From assembly GCA_011372835.1 (NCBI GenBank), contig DSAJ01000098.1:1-5934 (forward strand): a DNA stretch of 5,934 nucleotides. The letters run 5' to 3'. Made by a program: the position numbers and the translations under genes. The notes beneath the pieces were generated by a model, which saw only the letters and a list, made by a program, of their open reading frames with translations, ran no database searches and was not told where the DNA came from. Each line of letters begins with the position of its first letter. Within the stretch, counting starts at the first letter, position 1. The stretch is from Methanomicrobia archaeon. Its GTDB lineage: Archaea > Methanobacteriota_B > Thermococci > Methanofastidiosales > NM3. Shown here piece by piece: positions 1 through 5,732 of this stretch.

Positions 1-1
1 G

Positions 2-1312
2 GCCAGCGGGACGCATGAGACGACTACGCCGCCGACGACATCGAAACCAACGAACAACCCGACGACGCCCCCTTCGACCACTGATCCTACGAGTCCACTG
101 CCACCACCTCCACCTAACATACTCGAAGAAAGTTTCAGAGGCTGTTCTTCAAATGCCAACCCATCGAAACCTTCATACTCTTTTTTAGTGCGCGACACGA
201 GCCTCTACCTCTCCGCGGAGGCACCCGAGGGAATGACAGTAAGCTTCGGCCAGACGAAGATAAACACCGAGTTCGGCAAGGAATGGGATATCGGTGTGCG
301 CATCGATGCTGACGAGACTGCGCCACCCGGTGACTACGACGTCCCCATCACAGTGAGCACAGCCGGCGGGCGCGAAGCCACCGCCACCGTAACGGTGACG
401 GTGATGTCGTATATCGATGTGGTGTTCGAGGAGCTCACGTTCTTCCCAGAGACGCCGGAGGACGGACAGGAGGTCACGTTCGAGGCAACGATCAGAAACG
501 ACGGCGACAGGCCGAGCGGAACGCTGACCGTGGTGCTCTATGAAGAGGCGACCAACGTGCGCCTCGCAGCACAGTGCGTAGAGCTTGAAGCGTACGGCAC
601 TGTTACAATCCCACTGACGACGACCGCATCGGACACGATGGGAAATGTGAAGGCGTTCGTTTCATCGCCTTCACATGAACAGGTCATCACCAACAACTAT
701 GCTTACGCCTGCGTGAATGTCTGCCTGCCGGAGAATCCGCCTCGGAGCGCCCAGGACATATATGATGAGGCGCTTAATCTCTACGAGGATGAGCTGTGGG
801 ACGCCGCTGCGGCCGGATTCTCAAATTCAGCCGACGCTTTCGAGGCAGAGGGCGACCCGTCGCGCGCCAGCCAGGCGACGGCCTATATGGAACGTGCGCA
901 GACGTATTCACTCGCACAGCAGCTCTACGATGAGGCCAAGGAGGCCGAGGCGCAGGGCAACTACGAACTCGCAGAGGAGAAGTACAAGGCTGCCGAGGAG
1001 CTCTATACAGAGCTCGAGGACCGTCCGAAGATCAATGCGTGCTTCAGCAAGATCCTCGGCCTTGGCGCTTCGGATGGCGATGGCGGGAACGATTACCCAT
1101 GGTATGTCTTCATCGTGCCGCTTGCGGCGCTCATCATGGCGCTGGGGATTGTGGCGCGCGGACAGTCCGAGTCGCGGGCGGTGCGCGATGCGGAATGGGA
1201 CATGCTCTATCGCGACCTGCGGGACAAGTACGAGAGCGGCGCTATTGGCCAGGACACGTACGAGGAGCTCCTGCAACGTTGGGACTCCCGGCGTGGAAAC
1301 AGGGATCGATGA
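2..1312 (+). CDS. Secreted, membrane-anchored multidomain surface protein (5' end missing)
   Basis: The frame is open without a stop from base 2, so the true start lies left of the window and the GTG at 188 is only an internal codon. In order, the visible 436 residues show: a Thr/Pro-rich low-complexity linker with a run of five prolines (bases 2-118); a beta-rich segment with APPGDYDVPITVS, like the NEW3/COG1361 domains of archaeal surface proteins (about 170-405); a CARDB-like Ig-fold segment (about 407-735) with two close cysteines in YACVNVC; an Ala/Glu/Tyr-rich helical region resembling TPR units (about 748-1065), for example GNYELAEEKYKAAEELY; one hydrophobic membrane segment (about 1094-1162); and a charged cytoplasmic tail ending in a SHOCT-like helical pair, YESGAIGQDTYEELLQRW. 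The inferred topology is a large extracellular part, one membrane helix and a cytosolic C-terminus. A role in adhesion, S-layer attachment or sensing is possible; no catalytic motif is visible. The next gene has its own promoter. Confidence 0.82.
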   Translation, partial: ASGTHETTTPPTTSKPTNNPTTPPSTTDPTSPLPPPPPNILEESFRGCSSNANPSKPSYSFLVRDTSLYLSAEAPEGMTVSFGQTKINTEFGKEWDIGVRIDADETAPPGDYDVPITVSTAGGREATATVTVTVMSYIDVVFEELTFFPETPEDGQEVTFEATIRNDGDRPSGTLTVVLYEEATNVRLAAQCVELEAYGTVTIPLTTTASDTMGNVKAFVSSPSHEQVITNNYAYACVNVCLPENPPRSAQDIYDEALNLYEDELWDAAAAGFSNSADAFEAEGDPSRASQATAYMERAQTYSLAQQLYDEAKEAEAQGNYELAEEKYKAAEELYTELEDRPKINACFSKILGLGASDGDGGNDYPWYVFIVPLAALIMALGIVARGQSESRAVRDAEWDMLYRDLRDKYESGAIGQDTYEELLQRWDSRRGNRDR

Positions 1313-1375
1313 CGATTATTCCACTAGAAGCCCGATACCTCCGCCCAATCCGACAAATCGTTCAAGCACAAACTA

Positions 1376-1387
1376 TTTATTTATATA
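1376..1387 (+). promoter_or_regulatory. Archaeal TATA-box promoter of the 106-aa gene
   Basis: An AT-only stretch, TTTATTTATATA, stands out in the 100-base gap after the surface-protein stop codon. The best TATA core (1380-1387) is centred about 29 bases before the ATG at 1413. Archaeal transcription usually starts 22-30 bases after the TATA centre, so the transcript would begin at or a few bases before the ATG and have almost no leader. A purine/A-containing stretch just upstream (ACAAACTA) could serve as a BRE. The gap shows no convincing terminator for the preceding gene. Confidence 0.6.
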
Positions 1388-1412
1388 GTGTGTTGTAGGG
1401 GCGGTAGTATAC

Positions 1413-1733
1413 ATGCACGGTAACTACTTGGAATTAAATGTTGGACAGCACGTGTTCAACCTGTACAAAGACTATTTTACTACCTTGGCACAATATCGCG
1501 ACAACTATGTCGCTACAAATAACGAATTGGACATCAGCGGCGGACTCTTTTTCGCACTCTACGAACGTGTGATGGAAACCCACCCCCCAATAGACACGCC
1601 GCAGATGAGGGAATTCATTGCGACATTGAAGGAAATAGTGGACGAATTGTACTCCGGACCACCAATAGACTACGTCATCGTACGAATGAGCCAAGAACTG
1701 GTAACTGGAACTACCGAGAGGGGCTCAGCGTAA
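1413..1733 (+). CDS. Uncharacterised small acidic protein (106 aa)
   Basis: I do not recognise the family. The ATG at 1413 is the first start after an in-frame TAG at 1386, so the start is well bounded. The protein is soluble-looking and acidic (about 15 Asp/Glu against 7 Lys/Arg). It has likely amphipathic helices around residues 8-30 and 62-80, aromatic-rich patches (FNLYKDYF, GGLFFALYERV), and no signal peptide, membrane segment, cysteine or zinc motif. No strong SD precedes it, only a weak GGGGCGG at 1398-1404. The TATA box about 29 bases upstream suggests a leaderless mRNA. Hand counts over bases 1441-1680 give roughly 47% G+C, against about 63% in a sampled stretch of the next gene. That fits a transferred or fast-evolving gene. 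It sits alone between a promoter and a terminator-like hairpin. Coding status is likely from the length, promoter and terminator, but no function can be given. Confidence 0.72.
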   Translation: MHGNYLELNVGQHVFNLYKDYFTTLAQYRDNYVATNNELDISGGLFFALYERVMETHPPIDTPQMREFIATLKEIVDELYSGPPIDYVIVRMSQELVTGTTERGSA

Positions 1734-1759
1734 AAAACTAAGGCCCCTCTGTACTTTTT
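1717..1759 (+). terminator. Terminator-like hairpin plus T-run overlapping the stop codon
   Basis: AGAGGGGC at 1717-1724 is perfectly complementary to GCCCCTCT at 1743-1750. This gives an 8-bp GC-rich stem with a possible extra G-U pair and a loop of about 16 bases that includes the TAA stop (1731-1733) of the 106-aa gene. A T5 run follows at 1755-1759. Archaeal termination depends mainly on the T-run, and the hairpin may also stabilise the mRNA 3' end. Confidence 0.5.
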
Positions 1760-1768
1760 CTCAATCCT

Positions 1769-1798
1769 ATACATATTGGTTGAACCATTGTATTAATT
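1769..1798 (+). promoter_or_regulatory. Candidate promoter of the permease-priL operon
   Basis: Two TATA-like elements lie in the 86-base AT-rich gap before the permease. TATACATA (1769-1776) would give a leader of about 20 bases. TATTAATT (1791-1798), centred about 25 bases before the GTG at 1820, would give a leaderless transcript. The second fits better with the absence of an SD before that GTG, but the two cannot be separated by eye. Confidence 0.4.
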
Positions 1799-1819
1799 CT
1801 TGGCCGACGCAGAGTCGAT

Positions 1820-3028
1820 GTGGATACGACACTGCTGCTGCTCACAACCCTTGGCTTCGTATGTGGCGTTACGACCGGGCTCGTCCCTGGGATTCACGTA
1901 AATACGGCGGCACCTCTTGCCGCATCGCTAGCGGCGTTGATCGACGCGCCGGCGCTCGGAGCCGCCGTATTCGTGTGCGCACTTTCGATAACACATACGT
2001 TCATCGACTTCTTGCCGGCCACGCTCCTCGGGGTGCCCGATGCGGAGACTGCGCTCGCCGTCCTGCCGGCACACAGGATGATGCGGGAGGGGCGAGGGAT
2101 GGAGGCGATACGATTGTCAGGCATCGCAAGCCTTTTTGCCGTAGTGGTGATCGTGTCTTCCGTGCCGCTTGTGATGGCAGCACTTTCTAGACTCTACCCA
2201 TTCATACGGTATGCGACACCGCTCCTGCTCGTCTGGTGCTCACTGCTGACCGTGATCGTGCACCATACCTGGAAAACGAGGGTGTGCGCTGCGTCCGTAT
2301 TCGCACTGAGTGGCGCCTACGGATGCATCGTGCTCGGGTCACCATGGTTCGGAAGCGACCCTCTCTTCCCCATCTTCAGCGGATTCTTCGGGATAAGCAC
2401 GCTTCTCGTGAGCCTCGGCACCACATCGCGAATCCCTGAACAGGACCGGGACGCGACCATGCTCCTGCCAAGGCATGCCATCGTGTCATCGTGTGCACGG
2501 GGAACGATCGCCGGATCGCTCGTTGCGACGCTTCCCGGTGTTGGAGCGAGCCAGGCTGCCGTCATCGCACAGCTCTTCGGTCAGGGGGCGGGATCGGCAC
2601 GCTCGTTCATAGCGACATGCTGTTCGATAAACACGGCCAACGCGCTCTTTGCGCTTCTCGTGCTCTTTCAGTTCGACAAGGCGCGCAACGGGGCGCTCGT
2701 GCAGGTGCAGGAGCTCCTCGGGTCCCTGACGCATCACGAGATGTGCATCCTCATCGCGACCATGGTATGCGCAGCCGGTGCGGCCTTCGCTGCCTTACAT
2801 GCGCTTGCCTCGCCGCTGCTCGCGTATGCCACTCGTATCGACTATGCGAAACTCTCGATCACCGGCATTGTCATACAGGTGCTTGCCATCGCCACGCTTG
2901 CTGGTTACCGCGGGCTTTTGATGTGCGCAGTTGCCGCAAGCATTGGCATGCTTCCCCCATTGATGGGTGTGCATAGGACGACGCTCATGGCGTTCCTGCT
3001 CGTCCCGGTGCTTTCATTCACGATTTAG
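1820..3028 (+). CDS. TctA-like (COG1784/DUF112-type) polytopic membrane protein
   Basis: This 402-residue, strongly hydrophobic protein matches the archaeal branch of the TctA permease family (the large membrane subunit of tripartite tricarboxylate transporters). The N-terminal signature GLVPGIHVNT is at residues 20-29. A long conserved block follows at about 57-101 (ITHTFIDFLPATLLGVPDAE, then LPAHRMMREGRG and EAIRLSG). The second half repeats the Gly-Pro signature as ATLPGVGASQAA (236-247) and has SINTANALFALL (269-280), as expected from the internal duplication of the family. About ten membrane segments are likely, and the length is usual. No TctB or periplasmic TctC partner is visible, which is typical of archaeal members, whose substrate is unknown. 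The GTG at 1820 is the start: the frame is closed upstream by a TGA at 1781 and offers no better codon. No SD is seen. priL follows after 26 bases, probably in the same transcript. Confidence 0.9.
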   Translation: MDTTLLLLTTLGFVCGVTTGLVPGIHVNTAAPLAASLAALIDAPALGAAVFVCALSITHTFIDFLPATLLGVPDAETALAVLPAHRMMREGRGMEAIRLSGIASLFAVVVIVSSVPLVMAALSRLYPFIRYATPLLLVWCSLLTVIVHHTWKTRVCAASVFALSGAYGCIVLGSPWFGSDPLFPIFSGFFGISTLLVSLGTTSRIPEQDRDATMLLPRHAIVSSCARGTIAGSLVATLPGVGASQAAVIAQLFGQGAGSARSFIATCCSINTANALFALLVLFQFDKARNGALVQVQELLGSLTHHEMCILIATMVCAAGAAFAALHALASPLLAYATRIDYAKLSITGIVIQVLAIATLAGYRGLLMCAVAASIGMLPPLMGVHRTTLMAFLLVPVLSFTI

Positions 3029-3042
3029 AAACAATTAATAAC

Positions 3043-3047
3043 GGAGG
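3043..3047 (+). promoter_or_regulatory. Strong Shine-Dalgarno site of priL
   Basis: GGAGG lies 7 bases before the ATG at 3055 and fixes that codon as the start over the ATG three codons later (3064). It sits in the 26-base gap after the permease stop, so priL is likely translated as an internal operon gene. Confidence 0.85.
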
Positions 3048-3054
3048 ATACGAG

Positions 3055-4452
3055 ATGATAACGATGGTGCTTGTCAATCCCTTTTCGGAACGTGTAAAAG
3101 ACCTCCTGACAATCGATCTCAACGACATCGACCAGTCGCTCGTACGTCTCTCCATTGCGCGTTCCAACGAGAAGAACAACGACAAGTACGTAGACCTCGA
3201 TGAACGGGACGACGCCATATCGCTCTTCTTGCTGCTCCAGAGCCTGGCGCAGCATCCACATGCACCAGAGGTGTACGCGGCGCTAAACGCGTATGAGCAC
3301 CTGTTAAAGGAACGTCTCTCATGGCACTTCTCCGATGACGTGTTGGAGGAGATGCGAACGCTCATTCCCATATACTACATCAAGGACCACATGGCGGCCG
3401 ACAGGCCCCTCAGCAAGGCGGTCGATCTGCCGGGGATGGGCACGATCCTCCCTCGCGAGGACCTCTTCAGGCTCAAGACGATGAGGCGCAGCGAGGTGGA
3501 GTACGCGGCCGTATGGACTGATGTGTATGAGGTAACGGACATCACGCGCCAGTACGTCGTCGACGGCTATCTCTACCTTACGAAATGGGAGCTCTTTGAC
3601 CTCTACAGCAAGGTCGTCAGGAAACGGTGCTACGACTATGTGCACGGACTTTCGACGAGGATGGAGGGGGTGAGCCATCCGGTCTACGAGAAGATATCGT
3701 CCAAGGTCAAGGCGCTGCTCAAGACGGAGACGCGCATCGAACGGACCGCATCGGGTGACCTCGAGGAAGGGCTCTTTCCACCGTGCGTTCGCATCGCGCT
3801 TGGCGGCGTGTCGTCGGGGCAGCGGAACTACGCCATCACATTTTTGCTTACATCGTTTCTCTCATACGCCCGGCTAATCCCGTCAACGAAGGTCTTTGAC
3901 AGGGAGAGCTCGTTCACCCTTTCCCAGGAGGACGTGCAGATACTCCTCGACGAAGTGGTGCCCGAGATCATCGAGGCTGGCAATCGGTGCGACCCTCCCT
4001 TCTTCAAGGAGCAGCCGCTGGAAAAGCTCAATATCCTCTACCACCTCGGATTCGGCATGACCGAGACGCCGACGGTGGCAGACTACGGTAAGTCGAAATG
4101 GTATCTTCCCCCATCATGCACGAAGATCGCGGAGAACGCCCCGCAGCTGTGCGATCCTGATGCGTTTTGCAGCCAGATGACATGGGGCGTCATCGACAGG
4201 GAACGCGCCGAGGAGGTGGTCAACAAGGCGGCTGCGAAGGAGCGGATGGCCGAGGGGGAGCAGGTGCTCGCACTGCTGCTCAAACGCTCAAGAACCCGTG
4301 ATGCCATCGCCGAGGAGCTCGGCCTCGACAAGAAACAGGTGGCGTCCCTGCTGCAGACGCTTTCAAAGAACAAGCTCGTGGGGAGACGAAAGATCACGAA
4401 TCCGCTCATCTACTACATACGAAAGAAGCGGGCGTCTAGTCGGAAAGCATGA
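3055..4452 (+). CDS. priL: DNA primase large subunit PriL with C-terminal winged-helix-like extension
   Basis: PriL (p58-like) pairs with the catalytic PriS subunit to start primer synthesis in archaeal replication. The N-terminal helical part (about 1-215) carries typical PriL features, including AVWTDVYEVTDI and the following GYLYLTKWELFDLY. The Fe-S domain follows, with candidate 4Fe-4S ligands C244 (FPPC), C355 (LPPSC), C366 and C372 (CDPDAFC). C312 is an extra cysteine. The second and third motifs match the family's PSC...GLC...C pattern, but the HPL-type motif I would expect after the last cysteine is replaced by SQMTWGVID. Residues about 395-465 look like an added winged-helix domain: RTRDAIAEELGLDKKQVASL reads as helix-turn-helix, followed by NKLVGRRKITNP and a basic tail. 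This extension makes the protein longer (465 aa) than most archaeal PriL proteins known to me. The gene follows the permease by 26 bases, and its last 17 bases overlap the end of convergent trpS. priS is not in the window. Confidence 0.92.
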   Translation: MITMVLVNPFSERVKDLLTIDLNDIDQSLVRLSIARSNEKNNDKYVDLDERDDAISLFLLLQSLAQHPHAPEVYAALNAYEHLLKERLSWHFSDDVLEEMRTLIPIYYIKDHMAADRPLSKAVDLPGMGTILPREDLFRLKTMRRSEVEYAAVWTDVYEVTDITRQYVVDGYLYLTKWELFDLYSKVVRKRCYDYVHGLSTRMEGVSHPVYEKISSKVKALLKTETRIERTASGDLEEGLFPPCVRIALGGVSSGQRNYAITFLLTSFLSYARLIPSTKVFDRESSFTLSQEDVQILLDEVVPEIIEAGNRCDPPFFKEQPLEKLNILYHLGFGMTETPTVADYGKSKWYLPPSCTKIAENAPQLCDPDAFCSQMTWGVIDRERAEEVVNKAAAKERMAEGEQVLALLLKRSRTRDAIAEELGLDKKQVASLLQTLSKNKLVGRRKITNPLIYYIRKKRASSRKA

Positions 4453-5563
4453 AATCGTCGATGCGGTCGCGCGCCTTTTCCCGCTTTGCCTGATGGTCTT
4501 TGAGGAACTCTGATACCTTGGCGGCAAGCAGCTTCTTGCAGTTGCCGCACATCTCCTCGCCGCTCATGCAGCGCTCCTTGAGGCGGGCAAGGTCTTCATC
4601 GCTTTCCTCGAAGAGGATATAGAGATATTGGTAGACGGTGCAGATATTGGGATTTCCACCCTGAACGCGCTGTTCCTCAAGGGACTGGCACCCGCCGGTG
4701 AACGCGTTCATGACCTTCTTCTTTGCAACCTTGGGTGAGTCGACGGTGTAGATGGCCGACCCGCTCTTTGATGCAGACATCTTCGAGTCTGGACCGAGCA
4801 GCGAAGGAAGGAACATGCTCTGTATGAGCGCGGGTTTGTAGTATCCCAGCTTTTCTGCGACGTCGCGCGTGACACGGAAATGCGGGTCCTGGTCGATCGC
4901 ACTCGGTATGAGCACGGGCACCTTCCTCTTCTGCATGATAGAGGGCAGGAATGCGGGGACGGACTGCATCGAGGTAAAGAATATCAATCCGATGTTGGTC
5001 GAGTTATCGAACCCGAACACCGCCTTGGCGGTAGAGAACGTGACGCGCTTTGCCACCTGCAAGGCATGCCTGTACATCGTCTTGGCATAGTCGAGGTCCG
5101 AGAAGATATGCGTCTTCTCGGGATCGAAGCCAAGGGCAATGATGTCAAGGGCGTTCTCGTATGAGAAGCTGATCGTATCGTCGATGGTAAGATGGGGCGA
5201 GAGGACGAACTTCTCGTCATCGGTCAGCTGAAACCACAATTCGCACCCGAACGTGTCCTGCAGGTACTTGGTGAATATCCAGGGAAGGATGTGGCCCAGG
5301 TGCGTGTGGCCGGAGGGACCCCTGCCTGTGTAGAGTGCAAACTGCTCCCCCTTCTCGTAGAGGGAGAGGATCCAGTCGAAGTCCCTGTGAGAAAAGAATA
5401 TCTTTCTGCGCAGGAGTGGATGGACATGGCCGGCAAGAGCCTCCACGCGTTCGATAAGCCCGTCGGTGATCGGCTGCGTGCCGAACTGTTCGATGAGCTT
5501 CTTGTAGTCGATGTCGCCCTCGACATCCCACGGCGTGACCCTAAACTCAGTCATGCGCACCAC
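4436..5563 (-). CDS. trpS: Tryptophanyl-tRNA synthetase (archaeal/eukaryotic type)
   Basis: This class Ic synthetase activates tryptophan with ATP and charges tRNA-Trp in the cytoplasm. Counting from the GTG at 5563 (375 aa), it shows the N-terminal TPWDVEG motif (10-16), the HIGH-equivalent GPSGHTHLGH (82-91), AIDQDPHFRVTRD (212-224), the KMSKS-equivalent KMSASKSG (251-258), and the AFTGG...QGGNP block (287-305) typical of archaeal TrpRS. A Cys pair CGNC (349-352) lies near the C-terminus. The length is usual and all key motifs are intact. The start is ambiguous. GTG 5563 has AGGAA 5 bases upstream. ATG 5554 (MTEFRVTPW) has GGTG 3 bases upstream and gives a more usual N-terminus. Both lie after an in-frame TGA at 5578-5576, which is also the stop of the upstream small gene. 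The gene is probably third in a tight minus-strand operon and ends inside the 3' end of convergent priL. Confidence 0.96.
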   Translation of the reverse strand: MVRMTEFRVTPWDVEGDIDYKKLIEQFGTQPITDGLIERVEALAGHVHPLLRRKIFFSHRDFDWILSLYEKGEQFALYTGRGPSGHTHLGHILPWIFTKYLQDTFGCELWFQLTDDEKFVLSPHLTIDDTISFSYENALDIIALGFDPEKTHIFSDLDYAKTMYRHALQVAKRVTFSTAKAVFGFDNSTNIGLIFFTSMQSVPAFLPSIMQKRKVPVLIPSAIDQDPHFRVTRDVAEKLGYYKPALIQSMFLPSLLGPDSKMSASKSGSAIYTVDSPKVAKKKVMNAFTGGCQSLEEQRVQGGNPNICTVYQYLYILFEESDEDLARLKERCMSGEEMCGNCKKLLAAKVSEFLKDHQAKREKARDRIDDFMLSD

Positions 5564-5565
5564 AT
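5551..5565 (-). other. Trp-codon mini-ORF overlapping the trpS start
   Basis: On the minus strand, ATG TGG TGC GCA TGA (Met-Trp-Cys-Ala-stop) begins 11 bases before the ATG at 5554, and its TGA overlaps that ATG as ATGA. AGGAA lies 3 bases upstream. It may be chance, or a tiny coupled leader. It is listed because it puts a Trp codon directly before the Trp synthetase gene. Confidence 0.2.
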
Positions 5566-5575
5566 CTGTTCCTGC

Positions 5576-5710
5576 TCACTCGTTGCATATCGATGCCTTG
5601 CGGCGTTTCTCTCGCTTGATAGAAGTGGCCAGTCCGCGCATCTTGCGCTTCTTTGCTTCCCTCTCGCGTCGAAGCTGCGTTCGCGTCTTGTTCTTCAATC
5701 GTTTCATCAT
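5576..5710 (-). CDS. Small, extremely basic protein (44 aa), first described here from an SD-led ORF
   Basis: This ORF is short enough to be missed by length filters, but it is well supported. A seven-base SD, GAGGTGA (5718-5724), lies 7 bases before tandem ATG codons (5710-5705). The frame closes with a TGA at 5578-5576, only 12 bases before the trpS GTG and 22 bases after the preceding gene's stop. The predicted protein starts MMKRLKNKTRTQLRRE and contains 19 Lys/Arg against 4 Glu, a net charge near +15. It has one cysteine near the end (SICNE) and no hydrophobic segment, so a single charged helix or a disordered chain is likely. I do not recognise a family. Composition and the neighbouring synthetase suggest binding to RNA or the ribosome, but that is inference. 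Co-translation with trpS is likely from the spacing. Confidence 0.7.
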   Translation of the reverse strand: MMKRLKNKTRTQLRREREAKKRKMRGLATSIKREKRRKASICNE

Positions 5711-5717
5711 GTTCTTT

Positions 5718-5724
5718 TCACCTC
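5718..5724 (-). promoter_or_regulatory. Strong Shine-Dalgarno site of the 44-aa gene
   Basis: The minus strand reads GAGGTGA, seven bases complementary to the usual archaeal 16S rRNA 3' end. It is followed by a 7-base spacer and ATGATG. This is the main evidence that the small ORF at 5576-5710 is translated. Confidence 0.75.
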
Positions 5725-5732
5725 GTCATTGC

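Noticed and set aside
20..118. Repeated ACG/CCG-type codons that look like a DNA tandem repeat
   Set aside because: The repetition is irregular and is explained by a Thr/Pro-rich protein linker, not a DNA repeat array.
908..1276. Minus-strand ORF of 122 codons opposite the surface-protein gene
   Set aside because: It lies wholly antisense to a recognisable domain protein, with no SD, promoter or family motif.
717..1388. Long plus-strand ORF (223 codons) in a second frame of the surface-protein gene
   Set aside because: It overlaps the TPR-like and membrane part of a better-supported frame, and its Arg/Ser-rich translation is typical of a shadow frame in GC-rich DNA.
1434..1694. Minus-strand ORF of 86 codons opposite the 106-aa gene
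   Set aside because: It covers almost the same bases as the plus-strand ORF. The TATA box and terminator-like hairpin both support the plus strand. Because the plus-strand protein is itself an orphan, this is the least certain rejection.
2491..2976. Plus-strand ORF of 161 codons inside the permease gene
   Set aside because: Cys/Arg-rich shadow frame of a clear TctA-like membrane protein.
3319..3678. Minus-strand ORF of 119 codons inside priL
   Set aside because: Antisense shadow of a recognised gene, with no start signals.
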